Source: a virus. Taken from it: 27,036 nucleotides of DNA. The position numbers and the translations under genes are program-made. The number at the start of each line of letters is the position of its first letter. Within the stretch, counting starts at the first letter, position 1. Shown piece after piece: positions 21,268 through 27,036 of the stretch. The notes below the pieces were generated by a model. It saw only the letters and a list, made by a program, of their open reading frames with translations. It searched no databases and was not told the origin of the DNA. The DNA lies in IMG/VR virus record IMGVR_UViG_3300044911_002105, positions 1 to 27,036 of that record. One strand, written 5' to 3'.

Positions 21268-21494
21268 CCCTTGACCTCCTTCCATCCACAGTTCCTCAGT
21301 GTCCTCCATATCCTCCGTGCATCCTCCTCGGTGAACCTAATGGTCGGTTCGATTCTCATTCCGATGACGAACCATATGGACTGTTTCCTGTCATCGACCG
21401 AGTACTCCATCGTCACGGCTCCATCGCCATGGACGAGGAACACCATCAGGAAATCTCCGTCAAACGACTTGAACCTCAGTTCGTGCCTCTTCAT
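21264..21494 (-). CDS. ARxxW-family small protein, 76 aa (array member 7)
   Basis: MKRHELRFKSFDGDFLMVFL, VHGDGAVTMEYSVDDRKQSI, then FTEEDARRIWRTLRNCGWKE at the end. It is closely similar to the member at 20751-21023 (VHGDG.VT.EY...KQ..W is shared), which indicates duplication. Ribosome site AGGAGG upstream; ATGA overlap. Confidence 0.79.
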   Translation of the reverse strand: MKRHELRFKSFDGDFLMVFLVHGDGAVTMEYSVDDRKQSIWFVIGMRIEPTIRFTEEDARRIWRTLRNCGWKEVKG

Positions 21495-21739
21495 TCCTCG
21501 ACCCTCCTGTATCCATGCTCGACATGGATCCTCCAGATCCCCCTGCCCTGCTCAAGGGTGCGCCGATCCCTTTCATCCGCTCCGTTCATCAGGTGAGAGA
21601 AATCCAAGCCGTTCTCAGTGTAGCGGACGATGACATTCGGCTCAGGCTCGTCCAGCACCTTGAAGATCAGCCGACAGGAGAAGATTGTGCCGCTGGTGGT
21701 TACGTCCTTTGCAAGGACATAGGTTCCGACGATGGTCAT
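21491..21739 (-). CDS. ARxxW-family small protein, divergent, 82 aa (array member 8)
   Basis: MTIVGTYVLAKDVTTSGTIF is a different N-terminus. The middle (RLIFKVLDEPEPNVIVRYTE) keeps the strand pattern. The motif is changed to RTLEQGRGIWRIHVEHGYRR, with Gly for Ala and His-Val in the spacer. It overlaps both neighbours by ATGA. Confidence 0.74.
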   Translation of the reverse strand: MTIVGTYVLAKDVTTSGTIFSCRLIFKVLDEPEPNVIVRYTENGLDFSHLMNGADERDRRTLEQGRGIWRIHVEHGYRRVEE

Positions 21740-22056
21740 TTCACGGCTCCGTTCAGGGGGTAAGGGAAGGTATTCTGAAGTTTCCGAAGTTCATCCTCGG
21801 GCAACTCGGAGGAGTCGATCCATCCTTCCTTCCGCATCATCCTCCATGCATCCCTTGCCCCCTCCTTGGGCAGGGTCATATAGCGCAACCGGTTAGGTGC
21901 ATTCCAGAATTTACTATGGCGTTGTCCTGCCCATGATCCCCCCATGTCCCTGGTGCATGCAAACACATCCACCGTGGTGTTGCACACAAGGAAGCGAATC
22001 AGCACAATGCCGGGGCGGCGGGAAGAGACGAGGGTATGGGCTGTATGGATGGGCAT
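21736..22056 (-). CDS. ARxxW-family small protein, 106 aa (array member 9)
   Basis: MPIHTAHTLVSSRRPGIVLI, RFLVCNTTVDVFACTRDMGG, then LPKEGARDAWRMMRKEGWID. A 25-residue extension SSELPEDELRKLQNTFPYPL follows the motif, similar in kind to the extension (NDELVRLG) of member 2. No clear ribosome site precedes the ATG at 22056, and a 49-base gap follows the upstream gene. Confidence 0.72.
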   Translation of the reverse strand: MPIHTAHTLVSSRRPGIVLIRFLVCNTTVDVFACTRDMGGSWAGQRHSKFWNAPNRLRYMTLPKEGARDAWRMMRKEGWIDSSELPEDELRKLQNTFPYPLNGAVK

Positions 22057-22105
22057 GGGCGGTCAGACCATGATAGCAGGATTGCGTTCGCAGTCAATGG
22101 GAACA

Positions 22106-22432
22106 TCATGTGGATTGGGGATAGAAACCGTAGCCGTCTTTCCTCAGGTTAGCCCAGAGTTGCCGTGCATCCTCGATGAGCAGCCATGTCCCGTTCATGT
22201 GGAACCAAATTCCACGGACATCTTTATCATAATCCTCCACCCAGATGCCAGAATCCTTGATCCATTGAAAGATCCGAACCTTGATCTGTTCCTGTCTCAC
22301 ACAGTGCGTGTCCGAAAAGGACACAGCCACGATGCCATCGTCCCAATCGCTCACCGAAGCAGCCGAGACGACCTTGGGGGGATAGAGGATCCATGATGGC
22401 TGCTGGCTGCCTTGGATGATGATTTTGCTCAT
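22106..22432 (-). CDS. ARxxW-family small protein, 108 aa (array member 10)
   Basis: MSKIIIQGSQQPSWILYPPK. The start at 22432 is fixed by AAAGGAAG five bases upstream. The body is IVAVSFSDTHCVRQEQIKVR, with WFHMNGTW. It ends LIEDARQLWANLRKDGYGFY. Larger than the core members. Confidence 0.76.
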   Translation of the reverse strand: MSKIIIQGSQQPSWILYPPKVVSAASVSDWDDGIVAVSFSDTHCVRQEQIKVRIFQWIKDSGIWVEDYDKDVRGIWFHMNGTWLLIEDARQLWANLRKDGYGFYPQST

Positions 22433-22469
22433 GGCTTCCTTTGTGGGTTCTTTGTGAAGTTTGGAAAGG

Positions 22470-22799
22470 TCAGGAAGAGGAACGATCCATGCGATGGATG
22501 TCATAGCCCATGAGCCTCAGGTGCTTCCATATGGTTCGTGCCGACTCGAGAACGCATGGAATGCCTGGGACATGGATGTCCCCGACAACGACGACTTCTC
22601 GCCGCAACTTCCAGTCCAGCCTGTCATCAGACCATTCGTATGGATACACCGAGATGGTTCCGTTGGAGATGCGCAGGAACTCCATCATGAGCATTCCCGT
22701 CTTCAGTTCATCCCTAGAGTTGGCTTTCTGGGTCTCAGGGCAGCAGAGAACCCAACGGTTGCATTGAGTGGTGCCAGTCATGGTCATGGTCGTGGTCAT
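22470..22799 (-). CDS. ARxxW-family small protein, 109 aa (array member 11)
   Basis: MTTTMTMTGTTQCNRWVLCC, then strands MLMMEFLRISNGTISVYPYE and LRREVVVVGDIHVPG, ending VLESARTIWKHLRLMGYDIH. ATGs at 22808, 22799, 22787 and 22784 all lie in the Thr/Met-rich start. 22799 is chosen because AGGA sits eight bases before it. Confidence 0.73.
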   Translation of the reverse strand: MTTTMTMTGTTQCNRWVLCCPETQKANSRDELKTGMLMMEFLRISNGTISVYPYEWSDDRLDWKLRREVVVVGDIHVPGIPCVLESARTIWKHLRLMGYDIHRMDRSSS

Positions 22800-22808
22800 G
22801 TCTTTCAT

Positions 22809-22982
22809 CCTACATCAGGATGGGAAGGGAGTCAATGGGAAGATCGTTGGGAACATTATGAGGATTGGGAAGAGATTTGGGTGTATGTGGTCTGGGATGG
22901 CAACTGGAATGTGGTTTTCGGTGTGGGAAACGGGGATCGGGGGAAATCTGGGGGAAGGGATGTCATGGAATGTCATGGAATG
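22809..22982. other. 174-base intergenic spacer with short tandem and shared repeats
   Basis: This is the largest gap within the small-gene array. It has two tandem copies of ATGTCATGGA and a related third (ATGTCACTGG) near 22970-22991. A segment around 22831-22870 (GTCAATGGGAA ... GAACATTATGAGGATTGGG) resembles 22093-22118 (GTCAATGGGAACATCATG then TGGATTGGGG), which lies at the end and just downstream of member 10. The plus strand is G-rich. No convincing gene is seen on either strand. It may be a decayed array member or a recombination scar. Confidence 0.5.
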
Positions 22983-23336
22983 TCACTGGATGTAACCATT
23001 GCTCCTCATGATGTCCCAAAGGTTCCTTGCCGTGACTCCATTGCCGTTCACGGGGATGACAGGTCCTGTCTTTAGTTTCCAGACCAATGGTTTACAGGTC
23101 CAAGAATCCTTGGACCGGAAATGCACAGCCATGGATGCTTCGGTCCATACGTTTTGCTTCTGTGATCCATTCAATTGCTCAGACCACGAATCGAACCTCA
23201 GGAAGCAATGTTCTCCCTGAATGCGGAAGATGAGCCTCTTCTCAGCGGTGCCATAGAGGGGATCATCCCCAAGCCTCACGGGCGACTTGGGGTAGTAGAG
23301 GGTGTACACGCTGGTTTTTGTGAAGTCCTCATTCAT
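22983..23336 (-). CDS. ARxxW-family protein, 117 aa (array member 12)
   Basis: MNEDFTKTSVYTLYYPKSPV shares YxLxxPKSPxR...GDP with the member at 24512-24808. A long strand-rich middle follows (KRLIFRIQGEHCFLRFDSW, VWKLKTGPVIPVNGN). It ends GVTARNLWDIMRSNGYIQ. Start overlaps the upstream stop by ATGA. Confidence 0.77.
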   Translation of the reverse strand: MNEDFTKTSVYTLYYPKSPVRLGDDPLYGTAEKRLIFRIQGEHCFLRFDSWSEQLNGSQKQNVWTEASMAVHFRSKDSWTCKPLVWKLKTGPVIPVNGNGVTARNLWDIMRSNGYIQ

Positions 23337-23590
23337 TCGACATACCCCTTGCTGCGGTAGCGGTTCCAGATCTCCCTTGCCACTTCCACGGTCACCCAGT
23401 ATCCCCCACAGGCTTTCCTTGCAGACTTTGACGACTCATTCAGAACATCATCTGCCTCACAGTTCGTGTGATCCGTACACCACAGGTTCTTGTCATGGCA
23501 TAGGTTCTTGACCAGGAAGAGATTGGTCTCTTCTTCCAGAACGAATACGACCTTGCGGGGGTGTCTGTGCAGGGTGTATTCGTTGCTCAT
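23333..23590 (-). CDS. ARxxW-family small protein, 85 aa (array member 13)
   Basis: MSNEYTLHRHPRKVVFVLEE starts at the ATGA overlap (23587-23590); the longer frame to 23908 runs antisense-like through the next gene. Unusually it has three Cys in the middle (NLCHDKNLWCTDHTNCEADD), possibly metal-binding. Ends VTVEVAREIWNRYRSKGYVE. Confidence 0.77.
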   Translation of the reverse strand: MSNEYTLHRHPRKVVFVLEEETNLFLVKNLCHDKNLWCTDHTNCEADDVLNESSKSARKACGGYWVTVEVAREIWNRYRSKGYVE

Positions 23591-23850
23591 CGCGCCCATC
23601 CGTCCTTCCGGTAGTGGTTCCAGCACTCCCTTGCCATTTCCACGGAAACACCAATGCTGTGGCGGAACCACAGAGGATCCTTCCCCGAGGTCAAGATCTT
23701 GTACTTGAAGCAGGGAATCCAGTTGCAACTGCCCATTTCCCATTCCCAGGCAGAGATGATAGTCGATTGCCCGGGCGGGTTGACGGTGAACTCCATCTTT
23801 TTGATGATGATCCCTGACACGGTGTAGAAGAGGGTGTACACTTGCTTCAT
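23587..23850 (-). CDS. ARxxW-family small protein, 87 aa (array member 14)
   Basis: MKQVYTLFYTVSGIIIKKME. The body ISAWEWEMGSCNWIPCFKYK matches ISAWEWNNVACEWIPCFKNK of the member at 24512-24808. The two are clear duplicates. Ends VSVEMARECWNHYRKDGWAR. ATG 23850 is preferred over GTG 23868; neither has a strong ribosome site. Confidence 0.76.
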   Translation of the reverse strand: MKQVYTLFYTVSGIIIKKMEFTVNPPGQSTIISAWEWEMGSCNWIPCFKYKILTSGKDPLWFRHSIGVSVEMARECWNHYRKDGWAR

Positions 23851-23894
23851 CTTGGTCTTCTTCTTCACGGGGTCTTCTTGGCGGGAGACACGAT

Positions 23895-24173
23895 CTACAC
23901 GATCTCACGGATCACGACCGTTGTGATCTTCTCCTGAACGATCTCGTACTCGCTCTCGGTTGTTCCAGTCGGGAGTGTGCCTCGGTCGGCATACCCCTTC
24001 AGGATGAAGCCCATTTGAACTCGCTGGTGGATATTGAAAGAGGGGATGCGCCAGTCCTCGTAATCCACCAAGAGAGCGGCGTGTGCCTCAAGGCACAGAA
24101 ACTTGCCGCTAGGCTTGTGGCGGAAGGTCAAGGTGGTCTTGGTCTTGGACTTGGTGTTGGTGGGCTTCTTCAT
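23895..24173 (-). CDS. Unassigned small protein in the array, 92 aa
   Basis: MKKPTNTKSKTKTTLTFRHK opens basic; then LCLEAHAALLVDYEDWR and a strand-rich end (SEYEIVQEKITTVVIREIV). It lacks the C-terminal AR..W motif of its neighbours, so it is either unrelated or a member that lost it. It is not ATGA-coupled and has a weak ribosome site. Function unknown. Confidence 0.65.
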   Translation of the reverse strand: MKKPTNTKSKTKTTLTFRHKPSGKFLCLEAHAALLVDYEDWRIPSFNIHQRVQMGFILKGYADRGTLPTGTTESEYEIVQEKITTVVIREIV

Positions 24174-24197
24174 TGCTTGCTTTCGTGAGGCGGGTGT

Positions 24198-24515
24198 TCA
24201 TGGCGTACCGATCTGGATCGTAGTGGGAATGAGTCGATGCGCCAGGGCGATACCCCAAAGGTAGCGGCAGTGGTCGGTCGTTCGGCGTTGAGCGGCTGAA
24301 CCAAGATCGGATCGCACCATCCACATCGTTCCGTCTGGATTACGGAAGAACACGATCCACCGAATCACACTGACATTGGTGGGGTTGACCAACACCCACC
24401 ACTGGCAGTCGTTGAATACATGAAGGTGATCCCGCTTGAAGTCGCAGACCGCCTGGCGGGCTTCGGCGGTGTTCAATTCCAATTCGGTTGTCAGAGTTTG
24501 GTTGCTGTTCATCAT
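24198..24515 (-). CDS. Divergent array protein, 105 aa
   Basis: MMNSNQTLTTELELNTAEAR at the ATGA overlap (24512-24515). Strands CQWWVLVNPTNVSVIRWIVF then GTMWMVRSDL. The C-terminal TDHCRYLWGIALAHRLIP keeps the Arg-x-x-Trp spacing but not the GW/GY ending. I count it as a degenerate member of the family. Confidence 0.7.
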   Translation of the reverse strand: MMNSNQTLTTELELNTAEARQAVCDFKRDHLHVFNDCQWWVLVNPTNVSVIRWIVFFRNPDGTMWMVRSDLGSAAQRRTTDHCRYLWGIALAHRLIPTTIQIGTP

Positions 24516-24808
24516 TGCACCCACTTTTCCTTCCGGTAGTGGCACCAGATCTCCCGTGCCTCTTCCTTGGTGACAGCAATGCAGTGGTTGAACGACAGAG
24601 GATCCCGGGTCGCGAGATACACGCTCTTGTTCTTGAAGCAGGGAATCCACTCGCATGCGACATTGTTCCATTCCCATGCAGAGATGGTCACCACATGCTT
24701 GTTCGGCATCTGCATCTTGAACTCCATCTTGCGGGTGGCTTGCCCTAGATTCGGGTCGCCCCAGGGGCGTTCAGGAGACTTGGGATGGTGGAGTCTGTAG
24801 GTTTCCAT
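24512..24808 (-). CDS. ARxxW-family small protein, 98 aa (array member 15)
   Basis: METYRLHHPKSPERPWGDPN, then KMEFKMQMPNKHVVTISAWE and CEWIPCFKNK (shared with member 14). Ends VTKEEAREIWCHYRKEKWVQ, with Lys replacing the Gly before Trp. AGGAG upstream of the ATG at 24808. Confidence 0.78.
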   Translation of the reverse strand: METYRLHHPKSPERPWGDPNLGQATRKMEFKMQMPNKHVVTISAWEWNNVACEWIPCFKNKSVYLATRDPLSFNHCIAVTKEEAREIWCHYRKEKWVQ

Positions 24809-24824
24809 TGGTTTGGCTCCTCTG

Positions 24825-25109
24825 TCATGCCGTCACATGGAAGTACCCGTGGTCGTTCACCAGCGAGTCCCAGATCTGTCGGGCTTGATCCTTGTCGTAA
24901 GTTCCCGTGTACGGATGGGGAAATGCATGGTTGGTGACCCATATGCAACGGTCGTAGTCCCATGCATACGGTTCCATATGGACATATCCGTCCTTGAGGA
25001 CGGAGAAAACGACCAGATGGGTGAAGACGACGGGTCCGTGTGCCGTCTTGCTGCGGAGGCGAAGGTGGTGGCGGTGCAGGACTTCATGGAATGATGGCTT
25101 GGTGGTCAT
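24825..25109 (-). CDS. ARxxW-family small protein, 94 aa (array member 16)
   Basis: MTTKPSFHEVLHRHHLRLRS has a basic His-rich start. The middle LVVFSVLKDGYVHMEPYAWD resembles LVIFTVQEDRITVFVQAYSW of the next member. Ends YDKDQARQIWDSLVNDHGYF. AGGAG lies about 13 bases upstream of the start. Confidence 0.76.
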   Translation of the reverse strand: MTTKPSFHEVLHRHHLRLRSKTAHGPVVFTHLVVFSVLKDGYVHMEPYAWDYDRCIWVTNHAFPHPYTGTYDKDQARQIWDSLVNDHGYFHVTA

Positions 25110-25124
25110 GGCTTTGCGCTACTC

Positions 25125-25418
25125 CTACCGCAGAGGATCGAAGTCGTGAGATCTCAGTTTGTTCCAGATGTCTCGCGCTGTTCCGACGCTGTATAGCCCC
25201 GAAGTATCTGCCCCCATCTCCCTGAGCGTTTCGCGGTCGGGCAGAAACCTTTCCGCGCCCCAACCCCGCGACATCGAGGTCCATGAGTATGCCTGTACGA
25301 AGACCGTGATACGATCTTCCTGCACTGTGAAGATGACCAGATTGGTGTAGAGTTCCCCCCTCTGCTTGCGCCGTTTGATGGGGGGGTAGATGAGTCGGTG
25401 GCTGATCTTGGTGTCCAT
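25125..25418 (-). CDS. ARxxW-family small protein, 97 aa (array member 17)
   Basis: MDTKISHRLIYPPIKRRKQR. The start at 25418 is set by AGGAGG upstream; a longer frame to 25448 would enter the CobT-like gene. The middle LYTNLVIFTVQEDRITVFVQ matches the family. Ends YSVGTARDIWNKLRSHDFDP, with the usual Gly-aromatic replaced by Asp-Phe. It is the first member of the array, immediately after the CobT-like gene. Confidence 0.77.
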   Translation of the reverse strand: MDTKISHRLIYPPIKRRKQRGELYTNLVIFTVQEDRITVFVQAYSWTSMSRGWGAERFLPDRETLREMGADTSGLYSVGTARDIWNKLRSHDFDPLR

Positions 25419-25431
25419 GGTCTTGTCCTCC

Positions 25432-27036
25432 TCACTTGGCAACGACATCCATCAGGGTGTTGATGAACAGACGGTTGGCTTGCTTCTGTCGCATGGAAGC
25501 CATGAAGGACTTCTCGAGGTTCTTCTGGCGGGTCTGGATGGTCTTGGCAGCCAGCCCCTTCGCCTCAGCCCTCTCAGCCATCGTGTCAGCCCGAGAGTCG
25601 TTCACGATTGCCACAAGGCAGTAGCCATCGTAGGCAGGGATCTCAAGGCTCAGGAACCTGTCCTTGGCATACTTCTTCTCAGCAGCCTCCCGCTTGCTCC
25701 TTTCGGCATCGGTGGGATCGGTGGCTCCCACCTGCCACCACCACGGTCCCGAGTAGGACAGGCGGTAGTTGCTTCCATCCCTGGACTCGAGGCGGATGCC
25801 GACGATGCTTGCACCCGTGGCATCCTTGAACATCTGCACTGCCGCAGAGTGGGTGGTGTGGTCGTCGCCCTTGAGGTCGAAGCGGCGACCAGTCTCCTTG
25901 TCCACGACGACCCTAGCCAGGGTCTTGCTGCCCACGCAGGGCGAATGGACGCGATTGATGAGGCTCTGACCCTCTCCGTCCGTGATGCTGATGAGCGTGA
26001 CCTTGGTGTTGCTGGACTTTCGGAAATCGTTGACGATGTCCCGCATCGCGAGGATGGACTCGTCGAGGGGGGTTCCGCCAAGGGACAGGGGACCGTTGTC
26101 GATGCTGACCTCCCTGCTGCCGGGGAAGGCTACGGAATCGGACAGGAGGATGAGGCGACCAAGGGAAGCCACCATCTTGCGCTGACCAGCCGCGCTGTCG
26201 TAGACCTTGAACAGGGAGAACATGGAGCAGTGGCTAGCCTTGCCCTCCATGATGTCCTGCCTGGTCGTTCCGCAGACGATCTCGTTGAAGAGGTCGTTGG
26301 AGTCCTGGGCAGTCCATCCCTTGTTCGTACCGGGGATGGGGGTGGAGTACCCCATCGCGGCATTGCTGAGGAACTCCTTGCGGTTGATTCTGGGGTTCCT
26401 GCGCATGATCTCGTCCAGCACAGCCTTGTTGTAGATGCTGCTGAAGAAGTAGACCTGGACGGGGATGCCCACGCGGCGGCAGAACTCCACCGTAGCCACC
26501 AACTGGCTCACCGACTCGCGGATGATGCCCTGCATCGACCCCGACCAGTCGAGGAGGATCACGATGCCGTGGTTCTTCTCGTCGGGCTTGATGCACATGC
26601 GGTCGAAGATGTCCTCGCTGAAGCGGTAGTTCTTGAGGAGACGGGGCGAGATGCGACCCGACTTCTGCGAGGTGGTCTTCGCAAAGTTCCTGGCGGAACG
26701 TCGAACCTCGAACCTGCGGCACATCAGATCGACGCTCTTCTTGTTCTCGTCCTTGACCCTGCGGAAAGCCTTCATGCTCTTCTCTTCGACCAGCCGCGTC
26801 TTCTCTGGGGAGGACGAGCCGCAGGTGTGGCGATCCACGCGGCACTGGGTGTCGAACATGGTCATGAACTCAGCGGTCTCCACCACGACCTTGGAGGCAT
26901 CGATGGGACGGACCTCGATCTGCTGCTCCACGATGCTGCTGTCAACGAGACCCTGAAGCCCCGTGCGACCCGCAGCAGCCGTGTTCACCATCTCAGGCTC
27001 GTACTCCTCTTCGGAAGCCTCAGACGGCTCAGAGGC
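25432..27036 (-). CDS. cobT: CobT-like VWA-domain protein (open at the window edge)
   Basis: The frame is open to the window edge. An internal ATG at 26991 gives 519 aa, but the 15 codons before it are in frame and acidic (ASEPSEASEEEYEPE), like the acidic linker of CobT proteins. Counting from that Met, HGIVILLDWSGSMQG around residue 141 is a VWA MIDAS motif (DxSxS). LGGTPLDESI and LISITDGEG supply the further Thr and Asp. Just before it, RRFEVRRSARNFAKTTSQKS is typical of the T4-like cyanophage proteins annotated CobT. Those are usually paired with a CobS-like AAA+ protein, which is not in this window. The phage role is unknown; cobalamin synthesis is doubtful. A CobS-MoxR-like partner outside the window is expected. 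Confidence 0.87.
   Translation of the reverse strand, partial: ASEPSEASEEEYEPEMVNTAAAGRTGLQGLVDSSIVEQQIEVRPIDASKVVVETAEFMTMFDTQCRVDRHTCGSSSPEKTRLVEEKSMKAFRRVKDENKKSVDLMCRRFEVRRSARNFAKTTSQKSGRISPRLLKNYRFSEDIFDRMCIKPDEKNHGIVILLDWSGSMQGIIRESVSQLVATVEFCRRVGIPVQVYFFSSIYNKAVLDEIMRRNPRINRKEFLSNAAMGYSTPIPGTNKGWTAQDSNDLFNEIVCGTTRQDIMEGKASHCSMFSLFKVYDSAAGQRKMVASLGRLILLSDSVAFPGSREVSIDNGPLSLGGTPLDESILAMRDIVNDFRKSSNTKVTLISITDGEGQSLINRVHSPCVGSKTLARVVVDKETGRRFDLKGDDHTTHSAAVQMFKDATGASIVGIRLESRDGSNYRLSYSGPWWWQVGATDPTDAERSKREAAEKKYAKDRFLSLEIPAYDGYCLVAIVNDSRADTMAERAEAKGLAAKTIQTRQKNLEKSFMASMRQKQANRLFINTLMDVVAK

Noticed and set aside
22768-22995. Plus-strand frame with Trp-rich translation over the intergenic spacer
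   Set aside because: No ribosome site; it overlaps the start of array member 11 antisense. The Trp richness comes from a G-rich repeat.

Overview
The window looks like part of a large tailed-phage genome of the T4-like myovirus type. Genes are packed tightly, mostly on one strand, and very often share a 4-base ATGA stop/start overlap. A row of proteins carries N-termini almost identical to the T4 internal-protein capsid-targeting signal (MKTYQEFIAEA in T4 IPI/IPIII; MKTYEQFITEA here). There is also a CobT-like VWA protein, a RuvC-like nuclease and conserved hypothetical proteins I recognise from marine T4-like (cyanophage-type) genomes. Base composition is visibly GC-rich, unlike most marine cyanophages, so I do not assign a host. 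No tRNA, rRNA, integrase or CRISPR array was seen.

Layout. (1) 1-3588: a plus-strand island of four genes (279-2747), the last two apparently a split ligase-like virion protein (DUF6267-like). It is bracketed by two outward-facing GIY-YIG endonuclease genes, about 80% identical over the 50 residues visible of the first, with near-identical leader sequences. Each leader has a conserved hairpin and a possible long-range stem that pairs promoter sequence with the first codons. (2) 3524-4084 (minus): RuvC-like nuclease, whose 3' end is overlapped by the second GIY-YIG gene. (3) 4086-18447 (minus): about 14 kb of very basic Lys/Arg/His-rich proteins with repeated prohead-protease-like sites (hydrophobic-x-E followed by A/G/S). 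I read this as the phage's packaged internal-protein cargo. Recognisable folds are a nucleotidyltransferase joined to two GNAT-like domains, a possible ADP-ribosyltransferase, a further GNAT-like domain, a HELVH metalloprotease and a possible PD-(D/E)XK nuclease. Two long proteins are built from internal repeats and look like cleavable polyproteins. (4) 18528-19627 (minus): FmdB-type zinc ribbon, an HEYVH metalloprotease-like protein and a small two-helix membrane protein. (5) 19624-25418 (minus): an array of nineteen short genes. At least seventeen end in the same motif (A-R-x-x-W-x-x-L/Y-x-x-x-G-W/Y); this is an expanded paralogous family of unknown function. (6) 25432-27036 (minus): CobT-like VWA/MIDAS protein, open at the window edge.

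Regulation. A motif close to the T4 late promoter TATAAATA, here of the form (C/G/T)(A/C)TAG(A/G)TA, lies upstream of many transcription-unit starts in both orientations (before 279, 2839, 150, 5891, 10341, 18447, 18815 and 19316). I propose it as this phage's late promoter. Domain calls are from motif reading only; no searches or structure predictions were run.
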